NCBI RefSeq assembly: GCF_950295315.1
Contig: NC_080179.1
Span: 70,616,615 to 70,680,614, forward strand
Source of the DNA: Erinaceus europaeus
Lineage: Eukaryota; Chordata; Mammalia; Eulipotyphla; Erinaceidae
Direction of reading: 5' to 3'
DNA: 64,000 nt
A program made the position numbers and the translations under genes. The notes under the pieces were generated by a model. The model had not been told where the DNA came from. It worked only from the letters and a program-made list of their open reading frames with translations, and searched no databases. Positions within the stretch are counted from its first letter, which is position 1; each line of letters begins with the position of its first letter. Positions 12,417-26,100 of this stretch are shown here, in pieces.

Positions 12417-15400
12417 CAGTTTTACAAAAGAAAGGCTCATGTTTTTTTCCCTCAGAATATAACTAAGAAGAACCACAGACTGTCAACATTACACTTAGCT
12501 ACTTAGCTCACTGGTACTATTTGTGCCTACTCTGGGCCAGGATGTGGAACTATAAATGTCTATATTATCTGCTGCTGCTTTGTGACTAGACTTCAACTTT
12601 TTTAAAAAATATTTTTTAATTTTATTTTTCACCTTTTTGTTGCCCTGGTTGTTTACTTTTATTGTTGTTGTTGTTGTTGTTGGATAGGACAGAGAGAAAT
12701 GGAGAGAGGAGGGGAAGACAGAGAGGGCGAGAGAAAGACAGACACCTGCAGACCTGCTTCACCGCCTGTGAAGCGACTCCCCTGCAGGTAGGGAGTCGGG
12801 GGCTTGAACCGGGATCCTCCCGCTGGTCCTTGCACTTTGTGCCAACTGCACTTAACCTGTTGCACTACCGCCCGTCCCCTCCCACCCAACTTCATCTTTC
12901 TTAATCCCAGGAGAAGAAAGAAGGAGGACTACATACATCACTGGCATTCCAGTACGCTTTCTTGGCTCGGATGAGAATTGGTGTATCTGGAACAGGGGTG
13001 TACTTGTCCTTCATCTTTTCATACTGAGTCTTGTATTTTTTCTAAGAAACAAAGAGAAAAGAGACTTTTGATTTTAATATTTTCTTTTTTTTTAATATTT
13101 ATTTTATTTATTTATTCCCTTTTGTTGCCCTTGTTGTTTTATTGTTGTAGTTATTATTGTTGTTGTCATTGTTGGACAGGACAGAGAGAAATGGAGAGAG
13201 GAAGGGGAAGACAGAGAGGGGGAGAGAAAGACAGACACCTGCAGACCTGCTTCACCGCCTGTGAAGCGACTCCCCTGCAGGTGGGGAGCCGGGGTTCGAA
13301 CCGGGGTCCTTATTGCCGGTCCTTGTGCTTTGCGCCACCTGCGCTTAACCAGCTACGCTACAGCCCGACTCCCGATTTTAATATTTTCTTATTCTTTCTT
13401 CCCCTTCTATCCTTCTTCCCTCCTGTACCAGAGCACAGATCTAGCCTGGAGACACACTGTGTCATGCTCATTAAGAGAATAGCTTTGCAAAGTCCCAGGT
13501 TCAATCCCCCACACCACCATGAGCCAGAGCTGAACAGTACTCTGGTTAAAAAAGAGATAGATAGATAGATAGATAGACAGATAAATAGAATAGCTTTGCT
13601 CCTGTGTTTTGAAGCTGCTAAATACAATTTATAGTCACTTGCTCGCTGCTAGAGATGAAGGTTTTAATAAAGGACTTTTTTTCTTCCCCTTGGACCCAGA
13701 GCCCTGGTACTTCGTTCCCAGCTTACCTCGCTGACCATGTCCTTCACATCTTTAGCATGCTTCAAAGCTGTAGTCTGGTTTCCAGCATGATGATGGGGTC
13801 TCTCTTTGGTGGCAAGTTCAACATACAGATACTAAACAATCAGAGAACAGTGGTCAGACATTATAGAGACATCACATCTAGTATTCAGTATTCAGTTCTC
13901 TTCACTCTTTTTCTTCTTTTTTTTCTTCTTCCCCTTTTTGTTGCTCTTTTTTATCATTGTTATGGTTGTTATTATTGTTATTGATACCATTGTTGTTAGA
14001 TAGGACAGACAGAAATCGAGAGAGGAAGGAAAGACAGAGAGGGGGAGAGAAAGATAGACACCTGTAGACTTGCTTCACTGCTTGTGAAGCGACTCCCCCT
14101 GCAGGTGGGGAGCCGGGGGCTTGAACCAGGATCCTTATGTCCGTCCTTGTGCTTGGTGCCACGTGCACTTAACCCGCTGTGCTATTGCCTGACCTCCCTC
14201 TTCACTCTTTTCTATACCTCAGCTAAGAAGGTTTGGGGATTTTTAGTTTGTTAGGTATGTTTCTGTTCCTTTCAGAAACACATATATACACGTCAGACAT
14301 ACCAGCTTCTTACTGCTGAGTGGGGTCTAGCCTAAATCCATGTGGGAAAAAATGCTGAGAGGCCAATGGAAGGATTTGAAGAAAGCCCTCAGTGCATTTT
14401 TCCTCATTCTTGCCTGGACGCATAACATGAGATCTCATCTACTGATCATTCTGACAACAGATAGGTTCTGCAGAATAAACCAAGCAACTATTTTCACTAC
14501 TTGGAGCCCACAGACCACTCTCCAAATGACGAAGCTTGGATAGTACTTAGGAAAGAAGACGCGACACAAAGTGCCCATATAAATCTACCACAGTTAGGAT
14601 GATGGGGGGGGGGGTGCTTCTTGACAATTAATGGCCATGAAGGTGCATAAAGAATAACCAAAGGTAAGAGGTATGGAGGCCTTCGGGGATGCCAGTGAGG
14701 CAGGCTTACGGTTCTCCGTTTCTGAGTCATACCTGGCTCTGAAGCTTCTGCCCACGCTTAGCTCTCAGGAGATCAGGAGTGTCAGGAACTGAAGTGAAGA
14801 CAGACTTCTGCTTCTTGCCTGCAGCTCTGTACACCAGCTAGGTAGAGAGAGTCACCACCATCATCTCTGCATCATTTCATCAGCAAACACTGCTCCCTGC
14901 AGAAACCTATTTCCTGGATAAAGCAGCTCCACCTCCTATACGTGACAACGATCTGTTTCTACCTAATAAGCCAAGGGCTTATTTAGCTCCTAGCCCTCCA
15001 GTTCTTTCCCCCTTGTATCAGAGTAAGAGATGTCCTGTAGCCTGCCAACCACTCAAGTCTCCTGCTATGCTGTTGGTTTCATTTTTACCTGACCTATCTA
15101 GGACCCCATTCTAACAATTATCCCTTTCCTGTCTAGATCTTTATCACTATTTTATTTTATTTTATTTTATTTTATTTTATTTTGTTACTAGGTTTAAACC
15201 AGAACACTGTTCAGCTTTGGTCTACAGTGGTGCTGGGAACTGAACCTGGGACCTCTAACCCTGAAGCATGGAAGTCTTTTTTGCATACTCAGTATGTTAT
15301 CACTCCAGTCCAGCCTTCCCCTTCTTCAAGTCCTCTCCCTTTATCAGCAAAAAGCCCTAAGTCTCTTTCACTAGACATTTTCCAGTCACTGCTAGCAGTC

Positions 15401-17114
15401 TTGCTCCTTCCTTTCACAGCTAAGCAGACGAGGCATTTCTTCCTTTTCTCACTTTTGATTAATTTCTCTGCATAGTTTGGCATCTACCCAGCCCCATCAC
15501 CGAAGTCACTTTCAAAAGACTGCCAAAACCGTTACAGCTGAGAAGTGTAGTCATGTTTCTCTGTAGCAAGTAAAAGTCTCAATGGGTTCACTCCTGAAAA
15601 TCCTCTTCTCTGCTTCCCATGCCATTCTCCCCGGGTGACTTATCTCTGAGGAACATTCCTCCTTCGTTTTATCCCAAGTTTCTGCCAAATCCCAAAGGTT
15701 GCTATCAGCTGGGGTCAAGAGCTGCCTCCTTCCTTACATTTTGTCCTTGTGTGTCTTCAAGATACACATGACCTTGGCAATCAATCTGAGGCCTATGACT
15801 TCTGAAACCCGACATGCAGGCTCTCAAATTTTTTACCAATGTTCTGACCTTGAGTGATTTTTTTCACAATCAGACAGAGGTCATTATATTAGACCCCAAC
15901 CTCCAACCAGATTTTCTCTGTTTGACTAAATGATTCCTTCAGTTCCCAGCCATGTAGGCCAGAAACCTAGGAGGCCAGTCTACTCTCCTTCCCTCCTTTA
16001 TCTCCACATTGAAATGGTCATAGATCCTGGGCTTCAAACTTGGTAGCATCCCTTACACTGGATCCCTATTGTGTTTTCTCACTGCTCCTGCTACAGTTCA
16101 GCCCCTTGTATAATTTCTCTGTCTTACGTCTTTACGAACTTCCCACACTGTGACTGGGAGTGCTGCTCAGGGAGGCACCACACAAGATTTTCCTGCCCAG
16201 GCCCCAAGGAATCCTGGGTTCTCTTCCTGGTGCTGCATACGTTAGAGTGATGCTCTGGTGTTCATTCTCTTATTACTAAATAAATCTTTTTTAAAAAGAG
16301 CTCCGTAAACTATTTTCCCAAATCATCTATTGGATTACTTCACATGACTCACCTATTTCTTTACAAGTCTGAGAAAGAGCAAATTAGAAGCCTATCTGAT
16401 GGGGGCCGGGCGGTAGCACAGCGGGTTAAGTGCACATGGCTCAAAGGGCAAGGGCCGGCATAAGGATCCTGGTTTGAGCCCCCAGCTCCCTACCTGCAGG
16501 GGGGTTGCTTCAAGGGTGGTGAAGCAGGTCTATATTTCTCTCCCCCTCTCTGTCCTCCTGTCCTGTCTCAATTTCTCTCTGTCCTATCCAACAACAATGA
16601 CAACAATAACAACAATAACAGCAACAATAAACAACAAGGGCAACAAAAAGGGGAAATATAGCCTCCAGGATCAGTGGATTTGCAGTGCAGGTACCAAGCC
16701 CCAGCGATAACCCTGGAGGCAAAAAACAAACAAACTAACAAAAACCCAAACCTATCTGATAAGAAGACCCAACCTCTCCCATGTCATTTTTTTTTCCTTT
16801 TTCATTCACCCATTCATTCATTCATTCATTCAGTCATTCAGTCATTTTTTTTCTTTTTAGATAGAGGCAGAAAGGCAAAGTGAGAGTGAAAGAGACCATA
16901 GCACCGAAGCTTCCTTCAGTGTAGTGGGGGCCAGCTTGAACCTGGGTGGCACACCTTGGCAAAGCAGCGCACTACCCAAGTGAGCTATTTTTCCAACCCT
17001 CCCATGTTATTTCTAAACTTCTCTTTGCACTATACTTCCAGGCCACTTACTTAAGTGCATATGCCTTGCTGATGCTTCTTGGACAGTATTTCTACTTCCA
17101 AACATTACACCTAT

Positions 17115-17188
<74 letters not shown>

Positions 17189-20100
17189 TCTAAATAATTC
17201 AAAAGTCTATCACTTGAACTTCCTTTGACCATTAAACTTTTTACTAAGTCTCTTGATCCTAAAACCCAAGAAAGTCTTTTTTGAAACCAGATGTTTAGGC
17301 TACACCACAGACCTGCTGAAGCCAGGGAGACGTCTTTGATTAGTAGCACAGCACAGCTCTGATTTACAGGGTGCCAGGGACTGTGGTCTCCTTCACATAA
17401 AGAAGAATTATTTTCATAACGAAGCAAGCATGGGAGAGACCGCACTGTTGAAGTTGCCTAATGGGTAGCACAATATCCTGAAGGGAACTGGGAAGATGAG
17501 CGTTGACCGTTGTTTTTTTTTTTTTTTTTTATATTTATTTACTTATGTATTTATTCCCTTTTGTTCCCCTTGTTTTCTTGTTGTACTTATTATTGTTATT
17601 GATGTCGTCATTGGATAGGACAGAGAGAAATGGAGAGAGGAAGAGAAGAGAGAGGGGGAGAGAAGCAACTCCCCTGTAGGTGGGGAGCCGGGGGCTCGAA
17701 CCGGGATCCTTAAGCCAGTCCTTGTGCTTCATGTCATGTGCACTTAACCCGCTGCACTACCGCCCAACTCCTGTGTTGACCGTTTTTAGATAGACCTGAA
17801 CGCAGACTGCCAAGGTAAAGAAAAGCATATAAAAGATACCAGTAATTCCTTCACACTACCATTTTGTTTCGCTTTAAGCCATTTTTAAAATTTGTGATTA
17901 ATAGTAGTTTATAGGATTCCAAGATTGCAGGATATAGTTCCATTTTTTTTATTATTTGATATCTGGAGGAAAGATATAATACATTAAAGCAGTGACTTTC
18001 CCTAGGGAGAAGCAAAGCAGGTGGTGCAACTGACTTTCACGCCTGAGGTTCAGAGGTCCAGGTTCAATCCCCAGCATCACCATAAACCGGAGCTGAGCAG
18101 TGCTCTGGCATCTCCCTCTTCCTCCCTCCATCCCTCCTCCTCCTCCTCTTCCTCCCCCTCTCCCTCTCTCTTCCCTCCTGTCCCTCTCTCTCACAGACTC
18201 CAGAACAGAGAAGCAGAGTTTGGTATAGGGCTGGAGGTTGGTGCCCACTCAAGGGCAGGTCTAAAATATGCCACCACAGGTGATTTGGAGGGTCAGCCAG
18301 AATAGAGAATTACACTTTCACTGGGCTAAAAGAGCAGGACCAGTCCTACCTAGGTGCTAATACTGGCTGAAAAAGCTAGTGGGTGTGCCCCAAGTCTCTG
18401 AAGACTTCTCAGATGGCCCTGCTATGACCAAGACTCCTGATAACATGAGTTCAGTCTCAGCATTGCAGGTGCCTGAGTTGGTGCTCTGGTTCTCTCCCTC
18501 CTCTCACATTGATAGATAAATATTTTCTTTTCTTAAATTTTTTTTATCTATTTATTTTCCCTTTTGTTGGCCTTGTTTTTTTAATTTTTAAAAAATATTT
18601 ATTTATTTATTCCCTTTTGTTGCCCTTGTTTTTAATTGTTGTAGTTATTATTATTATTTTCATCACTGTTGGATAGGACAGAGAGAAATGAAGAGAGGAG
18701 GGGAAGACAGAGAGAAGGAGAGAAAGACAGACACCTGCAGACCTGCTTCACCGCCTGTGAAGCGACTCCCCTGCAGGTGGGGAGTCGGGGGCTTGAACCG
18801 GGATCCTTACTCAGGTCCTTGCATTTCACGCCATGTGCGCTTAACCCGCTACACTACCGCCCGGCTCCCTGATCTCTATATTTTTTTTAAACAAAGAGAT
18901 CACAAGTTATGACATACATAAAAACTACAACAATAATGTAAAACAGAGTTTCCTAATCTGTAATTATCACGCAACTGCTTACCAGCCCTACTCGCTAGCA
19001 GAGAGAGTGTATCAGTACGTCATATTAGGAAAAGGGCCTATGAGAGGTTCCGTGGACCTGCTCAGACACAGAGGTTACAGTAAACCAGAGGGAGCGAGCT
19101 TTTCTATAACGTGGTTGCCTGGAAAGTGATCGCTGGAGAAGAAGTCCCTGCGTGACAGGCTAAGCAGCCTTACCTCACTCAGGTGTGTCTTACCTCACTC
19201 AGGTGTGTCTTCAGCTCCTGGACTTTCCTGTATTCCGGAGTGTCGAGCACCACTTTGTATTTGTCACGCGTCTTTCTTGCATTATCCGTGTACAGGTAAT
19301 TTGACTTCAAAACACAGCAACGGAAACACAATTTCACCAAGAGCCCCAGAAACTGCGTGTGATGGTCACATGCTGTCTTTCAAATGACCAGTGTGTGCAA
19401 GTGAGTAGCCTCCCACCATGAACCCCAGAAGTATCCCAAGGAGGAATGAAGGCATGTGTCATTTAATGAAGACCCCGGCACCTTTGATTGGAGGTGCAGT
19501 TGCTCTGAAGAGGAAACTGCAGGGAGATGCTTCCTGCCCAGCCCACAGAGGCTGCCTGGAGCCACACAGGGGAAGCCCTGCCTCGCAGGGCCGCACACTC
19601 ACCCAGAGCTTCCTCAGGTGCCGGGAGCGGACCATATCAGGCGTGTCGTACAGGAAGCAGCCCAGCCCCTTCAGGACCTGCAAGTCCTCTTTATATTTTA
19701 TCTGTGGGGCAAAACCCAGAAACATGCTTCACCATCACACAAAGTAAATCAAGAACCACAAAGACAGGCTCGTGGCATTTCTTTATGTATGGAACTTCTA
19801 TTTGGTCTCAAAAATGTCTTTCCTGGCAGCCCGGAGGGTGTCACTGTGGGTAGGATACCAAACCCTCAAGCATGGGGTCCCGAGTTCGAGCCTAAGCATT
19901 GTAGAGCGATACTCTGGTTCTCCTTCTCTCTCTCTCTCCCTCATATTAGTAAATAACCAAATTCTCTCTCTCTGTTTCTCTCTTATATTAGTAAATAACC
20001 AAATCCTTAAAATATGTCCTCCCTATACTCTTAGCTTGTTTGCATATAAAGATCATAGTCTATCACAAAGAGATAAGATATTGCACCTGGGGCCTGACAG

Positions 20101-23100
20101 TGATGCACCTGGTTAAATGCACACACTGCCATGTGAAAGGACCCAGGTTCAAGCCCTTGGCCCCCACCTGCAGGGAGTCACAAGCAGTGAAGTAGGTCTG
20201 CAGGTATCTATCTTCCTTTCTCCTTCTTTATCTTCCCCCCCCCTCTGGATTTCTCTGTCTCTATCCAATGAAATAAACATAAATAAAATACGTTTTTACA
20301 GAAAGGAATTGCATTCATGTGATAACTGCTTTGTATATCATTATTTCCCTGTTTTTAAAAAGTCATAGGTTCTCGGATTTTTCCCTCTAACCGTTACGTG
20401 AGAATCGCACAAGCTACTGTGTCACTATTACACTGATAGGAGGAGAGCCCAGATTGAAGAAAGTGGTCTTTTTTTTTTTCTTTCTGTTTTTTTTTATTTG
20501 ATAGGACAAAGAGAAATTGAGAAGAAGGACGATGGAGAGGGAGAGAAAGACAGACACCCAAAGACCTGCTGTAACACCTCATGAAGTGTCTGCCCTGCAG
20601 GGGGATCAGAGGCTTGAACCCAGGTCCTTGCGTGTGGTGATATGTGCACTTAAGTGGGTGTGCCACTGCCCTGCCCCAAGGAATTGGTTTTTGAAAGGAG
20701 GAACCATACAAGGGTGGGGCAAATGGCAGTAAGGAGTTGGAAAGGGGGAAGTAAGGAATAAAGATGAAGAGGACAATGAGGAGGAGAGCCAAATTAGAGG
20801 TTAAGGAGCTAGTTGAACTCAATGTTAAATGCAGACTAGTACAGAAATTCTTGTATTTGCCAAGTGGTCTCACTGTCTCCACAGGTGGAGCAATGTGGTG
20901 TTCTGCTCTGGACTGTTTTCACTGCCAGGTTGTACATGACATTTAGAAGTACTCAGGGGAGGAGTCAGGTGGTGGCTCCAGTCCCCTCAGCAGGGGGAGA
21001 AGCTTTACAAGCAATAGGGCAGTGTTGCGGTTCTCTCTCCCCCTCTCCCCTCTCTCTCTCCTCCCTCCCCTTCTCTGTGTCTCACCTTCTATCAAAGAAG
21101 AAAAAGAAGGTTTCAAGAGAAAAAGGTTGTTCAGAGACCACTGGTTGACTTCAAAGCTAAGAAGAAGTCTGTGTCTTACAGAGAGTCTTCTCAAAAGACA
21201 CCCCTGGGGACTTACGTCACTGGTGATGTCTCCCACATAGCGGCAATGCAGCACTTGGGGTGTGTATGGTAAGGAGATCATATGTCCCCGCATCCTGAAG
21301 AAGTCTGATTTGTAGATCAGCTGGAAGGAGAAGGCCAAGTAACATACATATGAGAGACCAAATGGTTGGCATTTCTCCCTGGGTTCCATGACCTGTTCTC
21401 TCTCTCCCAAGAAAACACCTACCTCGCTCACAGCCTCTTGTGTCTTCTTGACTTGGCGGATTGCAGGAGTGTCAGGAGTTGTGTGAATCTTGTCTTTCAG
21501 TTTGTGGTACAACTGCCGATACAGTCTCTGTAGTGGAGGAGAAGCCATTTCAGGATGATGAAAACAACTAATGACTAGCTAACAAGCAAATATTTCACAT
21601 GAAATAGTGAAAAGAGAGATGAAGGATCCAGATAGCTATTAAAATGGGGATAACAGAGAAGATTACACATTAATTTTACTTAGGTGAAGGGTTTTGGGCA
21701 TAAGATCTTCAATTTCTTTTTTTTTTTTTTTTTTTTTCCTCCAGGGTCATTGCTGGGCTCGGTGCCTGCACCATGAACCACCGCTCCTGGAGGCCACTAC
21801 CCCCCCCCCCCCCTTTGTTGCCCCTGTTGTTGCAGCCTCGCTGTGGTCATTATTATTGCCATTGTTGACGTCGTTTGCTGCTGGACAGGACAGAGAGAAA
21901 TGGAGAGAGGAGGGGAAGACAGAGAGGGGGAGAGAAAGATAGACACCTGCAGACCTGCTTCACCGCCTGTGAAGCGACTCCCCTGCAGGTGGGGAGCCGG
22001 GGGCTCGAACCGGGATCCTCACGCCGGTCCTTGCGCTTTGTGCCACATGCACTTAACCCACTGCACTACGGCCCAATCCCCAAGATCTTCAATTTCTACA
22101 GATGACTGGAGAGTGGGATCCAATATCCAAAGAGAAAATGGCTCCTGCAGAGAACCAGGGTCATGCTCCAGACTAAAATGAAGTTGATTTGCATTATAAT
22201 GGGTCCCAGTCTCTGCAGTGGCATTTACAAAGATGAGAAGCTCTTGTTAGGGGAAACCAGCATTAAAATGACAACAACAAGGGACTTCTTAATTCTGGCT
22301 GACACACACATACATCTATACTCGGAAAATATGCGACTCAGGTGGAGAGGGTAGAGAGCATAATGGTTATTCAGAGAGACTCTCATGTCTTGAGGGGCTC
22401 CAAAATCCCAGGTTCAATTCCCCTCACACCATAGCCAGAGCTGAGCAGTGCTTTGATTTATAAAAAAGAAGAAAAGAAAGAAAAATATGCACTATTCATG
22501 CATTTCAAGAAATGTTGTGGACTTTGCAAGTCACTGTAGTCACTGTTTCCCCCTCAGAGTCAGAATTCACAGTACCTCACTAGTCACTTTATTGATCCTC
22601 CGGACATTGACAAATGGAACATCATTGGGGCCAAGTGTATACCCATTTGCCTTGATGTGTTCATAAACTTCTTTGTACTTGAACTACAAAAACGAAAGGC
22701 AGTGAGATCAATGATTTGTAAACAAAGAACAGCATCACATTTCCCAAATACAGAAGAGCATCTTGATTTGAGAAATTACTCTTTAAGCACTAAGTGTACA
22801 TCAGTGACAGAACTTTGATAGTAATCCAAAGTTTATTGGCTGACTTAAAACGAGGCCCAGAAAGGAATAAAGTTTAATGGTGCCTTGATGAAATCTGTTT
22901 ATAGGCGGGCAAGCAAAATACAAGAAGACCTCTATTTTTTTTAAATATTTTATTTTATTTATTTATTTATTATTTATTCCCTTTTGTTGCCCTTGTTGTT
23001 TTATTGTAGTTATTATTATTGTTGTCGTCGTTGTTGGATAGGACAGAGAGAAACAGAGAGAGGAAGGGAAGACAGAGAGGGGGAGAGAAAGACAGACACC

Positions 23101-26100
23101 TGCAGACCTGCTTCACCGCCTGTGAAGCGACTCCCCTGCAGGTGGGGAGCCGGGGTTCAAACCGGGATCCTTATGCCGGTCCTTGTGCTTTGCGCCACCT
23201 GCGCTTAACCCGCTGCCCTGCACTTAACCCGCTGCGCTACAGCCCGACTCCCCTAGAAGACCTCTATTTTTAACCTTAATATACCTAGGAAATTAGAAAA
23301 CGCAAAGAAGAAATAAGACTATTTTTAAGACCAACAAATGGTTTTACAGATCGATTTTAACAACGACATGTTAGATTACTAAATTGGTGATTCTTCTTGG
23401 GAAATCAAATGATTGAGTCACTTCTTACTAGGTTCTGTCTGACTGTCAGGTTTGATTCTCAGCACTCTGAAGAGCAACACAGAGGAAAAATCTTATTCTT
23501 CATCTGACAGCAGGTTTGTGGGTATAGCCTGAGGGGCAAATGCGTCTGGTCTTGCTTGACCTGGCACTTTTGAAGACTGGGGAAATTAGCGTCAGAGCTA
23601 AGACCCAGGCAAGCTCTAGGTAGTGAGAGCCTCTCTGTCTTCTGGGATATCTTCGAAAAGGGCACCTCTGAAAGGAGACTAAGTGGTGAGGCAAGGACCA
23701 GAACTGTCTACCGAGAAGTCTTTCCTTTTCAAAGGAACACACGGTGACATCATTCTGGGATGAAACATTGCACTAGGAAGATCCCACACATCGGTAGTGC
23801 ATAAAGAAGTTGCACTTCCAGTCTATGACTTGGGAGAATTTGGGATACTTCTGTGCTTAGGGCAATAGAAACAGAGACACTGTAGCTGCCCTGAGTCCAG
23901 AGCCAAGGTGACTGACTCATGGGACTGTGAGCTCATGAATGTCCTATCTTTTAACAGATTGGAGGAGCATGGCCATTCCGCAGACCCCGCTGGAAAATGA
24001 GGTGTCTCCTCTCCTCTGCTTTCATCGCTGTTGCAGTTGGAATCTCATAGTGTGGTTGGGGGGCTGAGGATGGGATATCAGGGAACACTGGCTCCCTCAC
24101 CCCAGCCAAGGACACTACTTACATAGCTGCTCATGTAACGATTGTTCTTGGTGTGCTTGAAGTGAGGGGTGTCGACAGGCAGCCGGTACCCAGTGGGCAG
24201 GGAGCGCAAGCCAGGTCCTCGGTACAGATTCTGTCAGAGCGAGAAAGGGGGTTAAAATGATATCAACAGCAAATTCCTGAGATGCACAGAGGATGCCACA
24301 CAAAGATCACCTTAAGGTTTTTTTTTTCTTTTAAATTTTTTAAAAATATTTATTTTCCCTTTTGCTGACCTTGTTGTGGTTATTGATGTTGTTGCTGTTG
24401 GATAGGACAGAGAGAAATGGAGAGAGGAGGGGAAGACAGAGAAGGGGAGAGAAAGACAGACACCTGCAGACCTGCTTCACCACCTATGAAGCAACTCCCC
24501 TGCAGGTGGGGAGCCAGGGGCTCGAACCAGGATCCTTACGCCAGTACTTGTGCTTTGTGCCTCATGCGCTTAACTCGCTGCGCCACCACCCGCCTCCCAC
24601 CTTAAGGGTTTTTGATCAGATAATTAACATACTTAATGCTCAGGGAGTTGATTTCAGGAAGAAGTTAAATGCTAAGAGTCAGATGATGAGCCGGACTAGT
24701 CAACCTACTGGTTTTTTTTTTTTTTTTTTTTTTTTGCCTCCAGGGTTATCGCTGGGGGCTCAGTGCCTGCACCATGAAACCACTGCTCCTGGAGACTATT
24801 TTTTTCCCCTTTTGTTGCCCTTGTTTATCGTTGTTGTTATTATTATTATTGTTGTGATTGCTGTTGTTGTTGGATGGGACAGAAAGAAACTGAGAGGAGG
24901 GGAAGACAGAGGGGGAGAGAGAGGGAGAGAGAGAAAGACAGACACCTGCAGACCTGCTTCACCGCCTGTGAAGCGACTCCCCTGCAGGTGGGGAGCCAGG
25001 GGCTCGAACCAGGATCCTTACGCCAGTTCTTGTGCTTTGTGCCACCTGCACTTAACCCGCTGTGCTACAGCCCAACTCCCTGATTTTAAACTTTTTGAAA
25101 ACAGGATGCCAAACTAGCTCTCTCTCGCTCGCTCTCTCTCTCCTCTCGTTTTCTTAAAGATGTATTCGCTTATGAATGACAGAGAGCGCCAGAAAATATT
25201 CTGCCTATGTGATGCCAGCGGCTGAATTCAGAAGCCTGTACTTGTGAGTGTAGCGCTCTAGCCACCGCACCACCTCCAGAGCCACTCATCTGCTTCTTAG
25301 CAGCTTGCAAACTCTGCTTCAGGAATGGACGCCGCAGCTCTGACTGCTTGAGAGGAGGCTCCTATCAGCCAAGAACGGAGGCAAGCTGGTCTACTGGCTT
25401 TTCCACTCTTGTGCACAGAGCAGCATTTTCAATTCACAAGATGGGGTCAGAAGGATCCCCAAGCCACGCTCCCCACTCCCCCAGAAGTGTGTCCTGACTC
25501 CCTGCCAGCAGTGGGCTGCCTGCTCCCTACTCACCTCACTCTGCAGCTTGTATGCGTGGAGCGCCCGGTCCAGATCCAGAGTTTTCGCTGTCGGAGCCAC
25601 TTTGCCTCTGACACTGTGCACATAGTCATGGTGGTAGACGGCCTGCATGCAGGGAGTGGAAGGGGCATGACTGGGACTGCCGCAGTATTGTCAGCAAGAA
25701 ACAAAGCCAGTGGAAACACATCTCTCTCTCTCTTTAAAATATTTATTTATTTCTTTTTGTTGCCCTTGTTGCTTTATTGTTGTAGTTATTATTGTTGTTG
25801 TTATTGATGTCGTTGTTGTTGGATAGGACAGAGAGAAGTGGAGAGAGGAGGGGAAGACAGAGAGAGGGAGAGAAAGACAGACACCTGCAGACCTGCTTCA
25901 CCACCCGTGAAGCTACTCCCCTGCAGGTGGGGAGCCGGGGGCTCGAACCGGGATCTTTTCGCTGGTCCTTGCACTTTGTGCCATGTGCGCTTAACCCGCT
26001 GCGCTACAGCCCAACTTCCACACAGGTCTCTCTTATTAAACTGTTGTGCTTGACACAGTGATAACAAAGGAACTCTAGAAGATCTGGGAGCTCTAAATAT

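Noticed and set aside
14212..14424. Possible alternative NEB exon in intron w36-w37
   Set aside because: No module motif or paired splice sites; this segment is the source of the retrocopy at 51988-52215.
16402..16500. Possible tRNA genes suggested by 'ggttcgagccc' B boxes
   Set aside because: All such boxes lie in SINE heads; no full cloverleaf with intact acceptor stem was found.
19174..19193. Outer duplicate as the true end of exon w35
   Set aside because: Using it would add 20 nt, break the phase-0 rule and give a stop codon.
24362..25117. Plus-strand open frame of 251 codons with repeated [24 protein letters not shown] peptides
   Set aside because: The peptide recurs dozens of times because it is the reverse SINE-A body in one frame. 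No gene.
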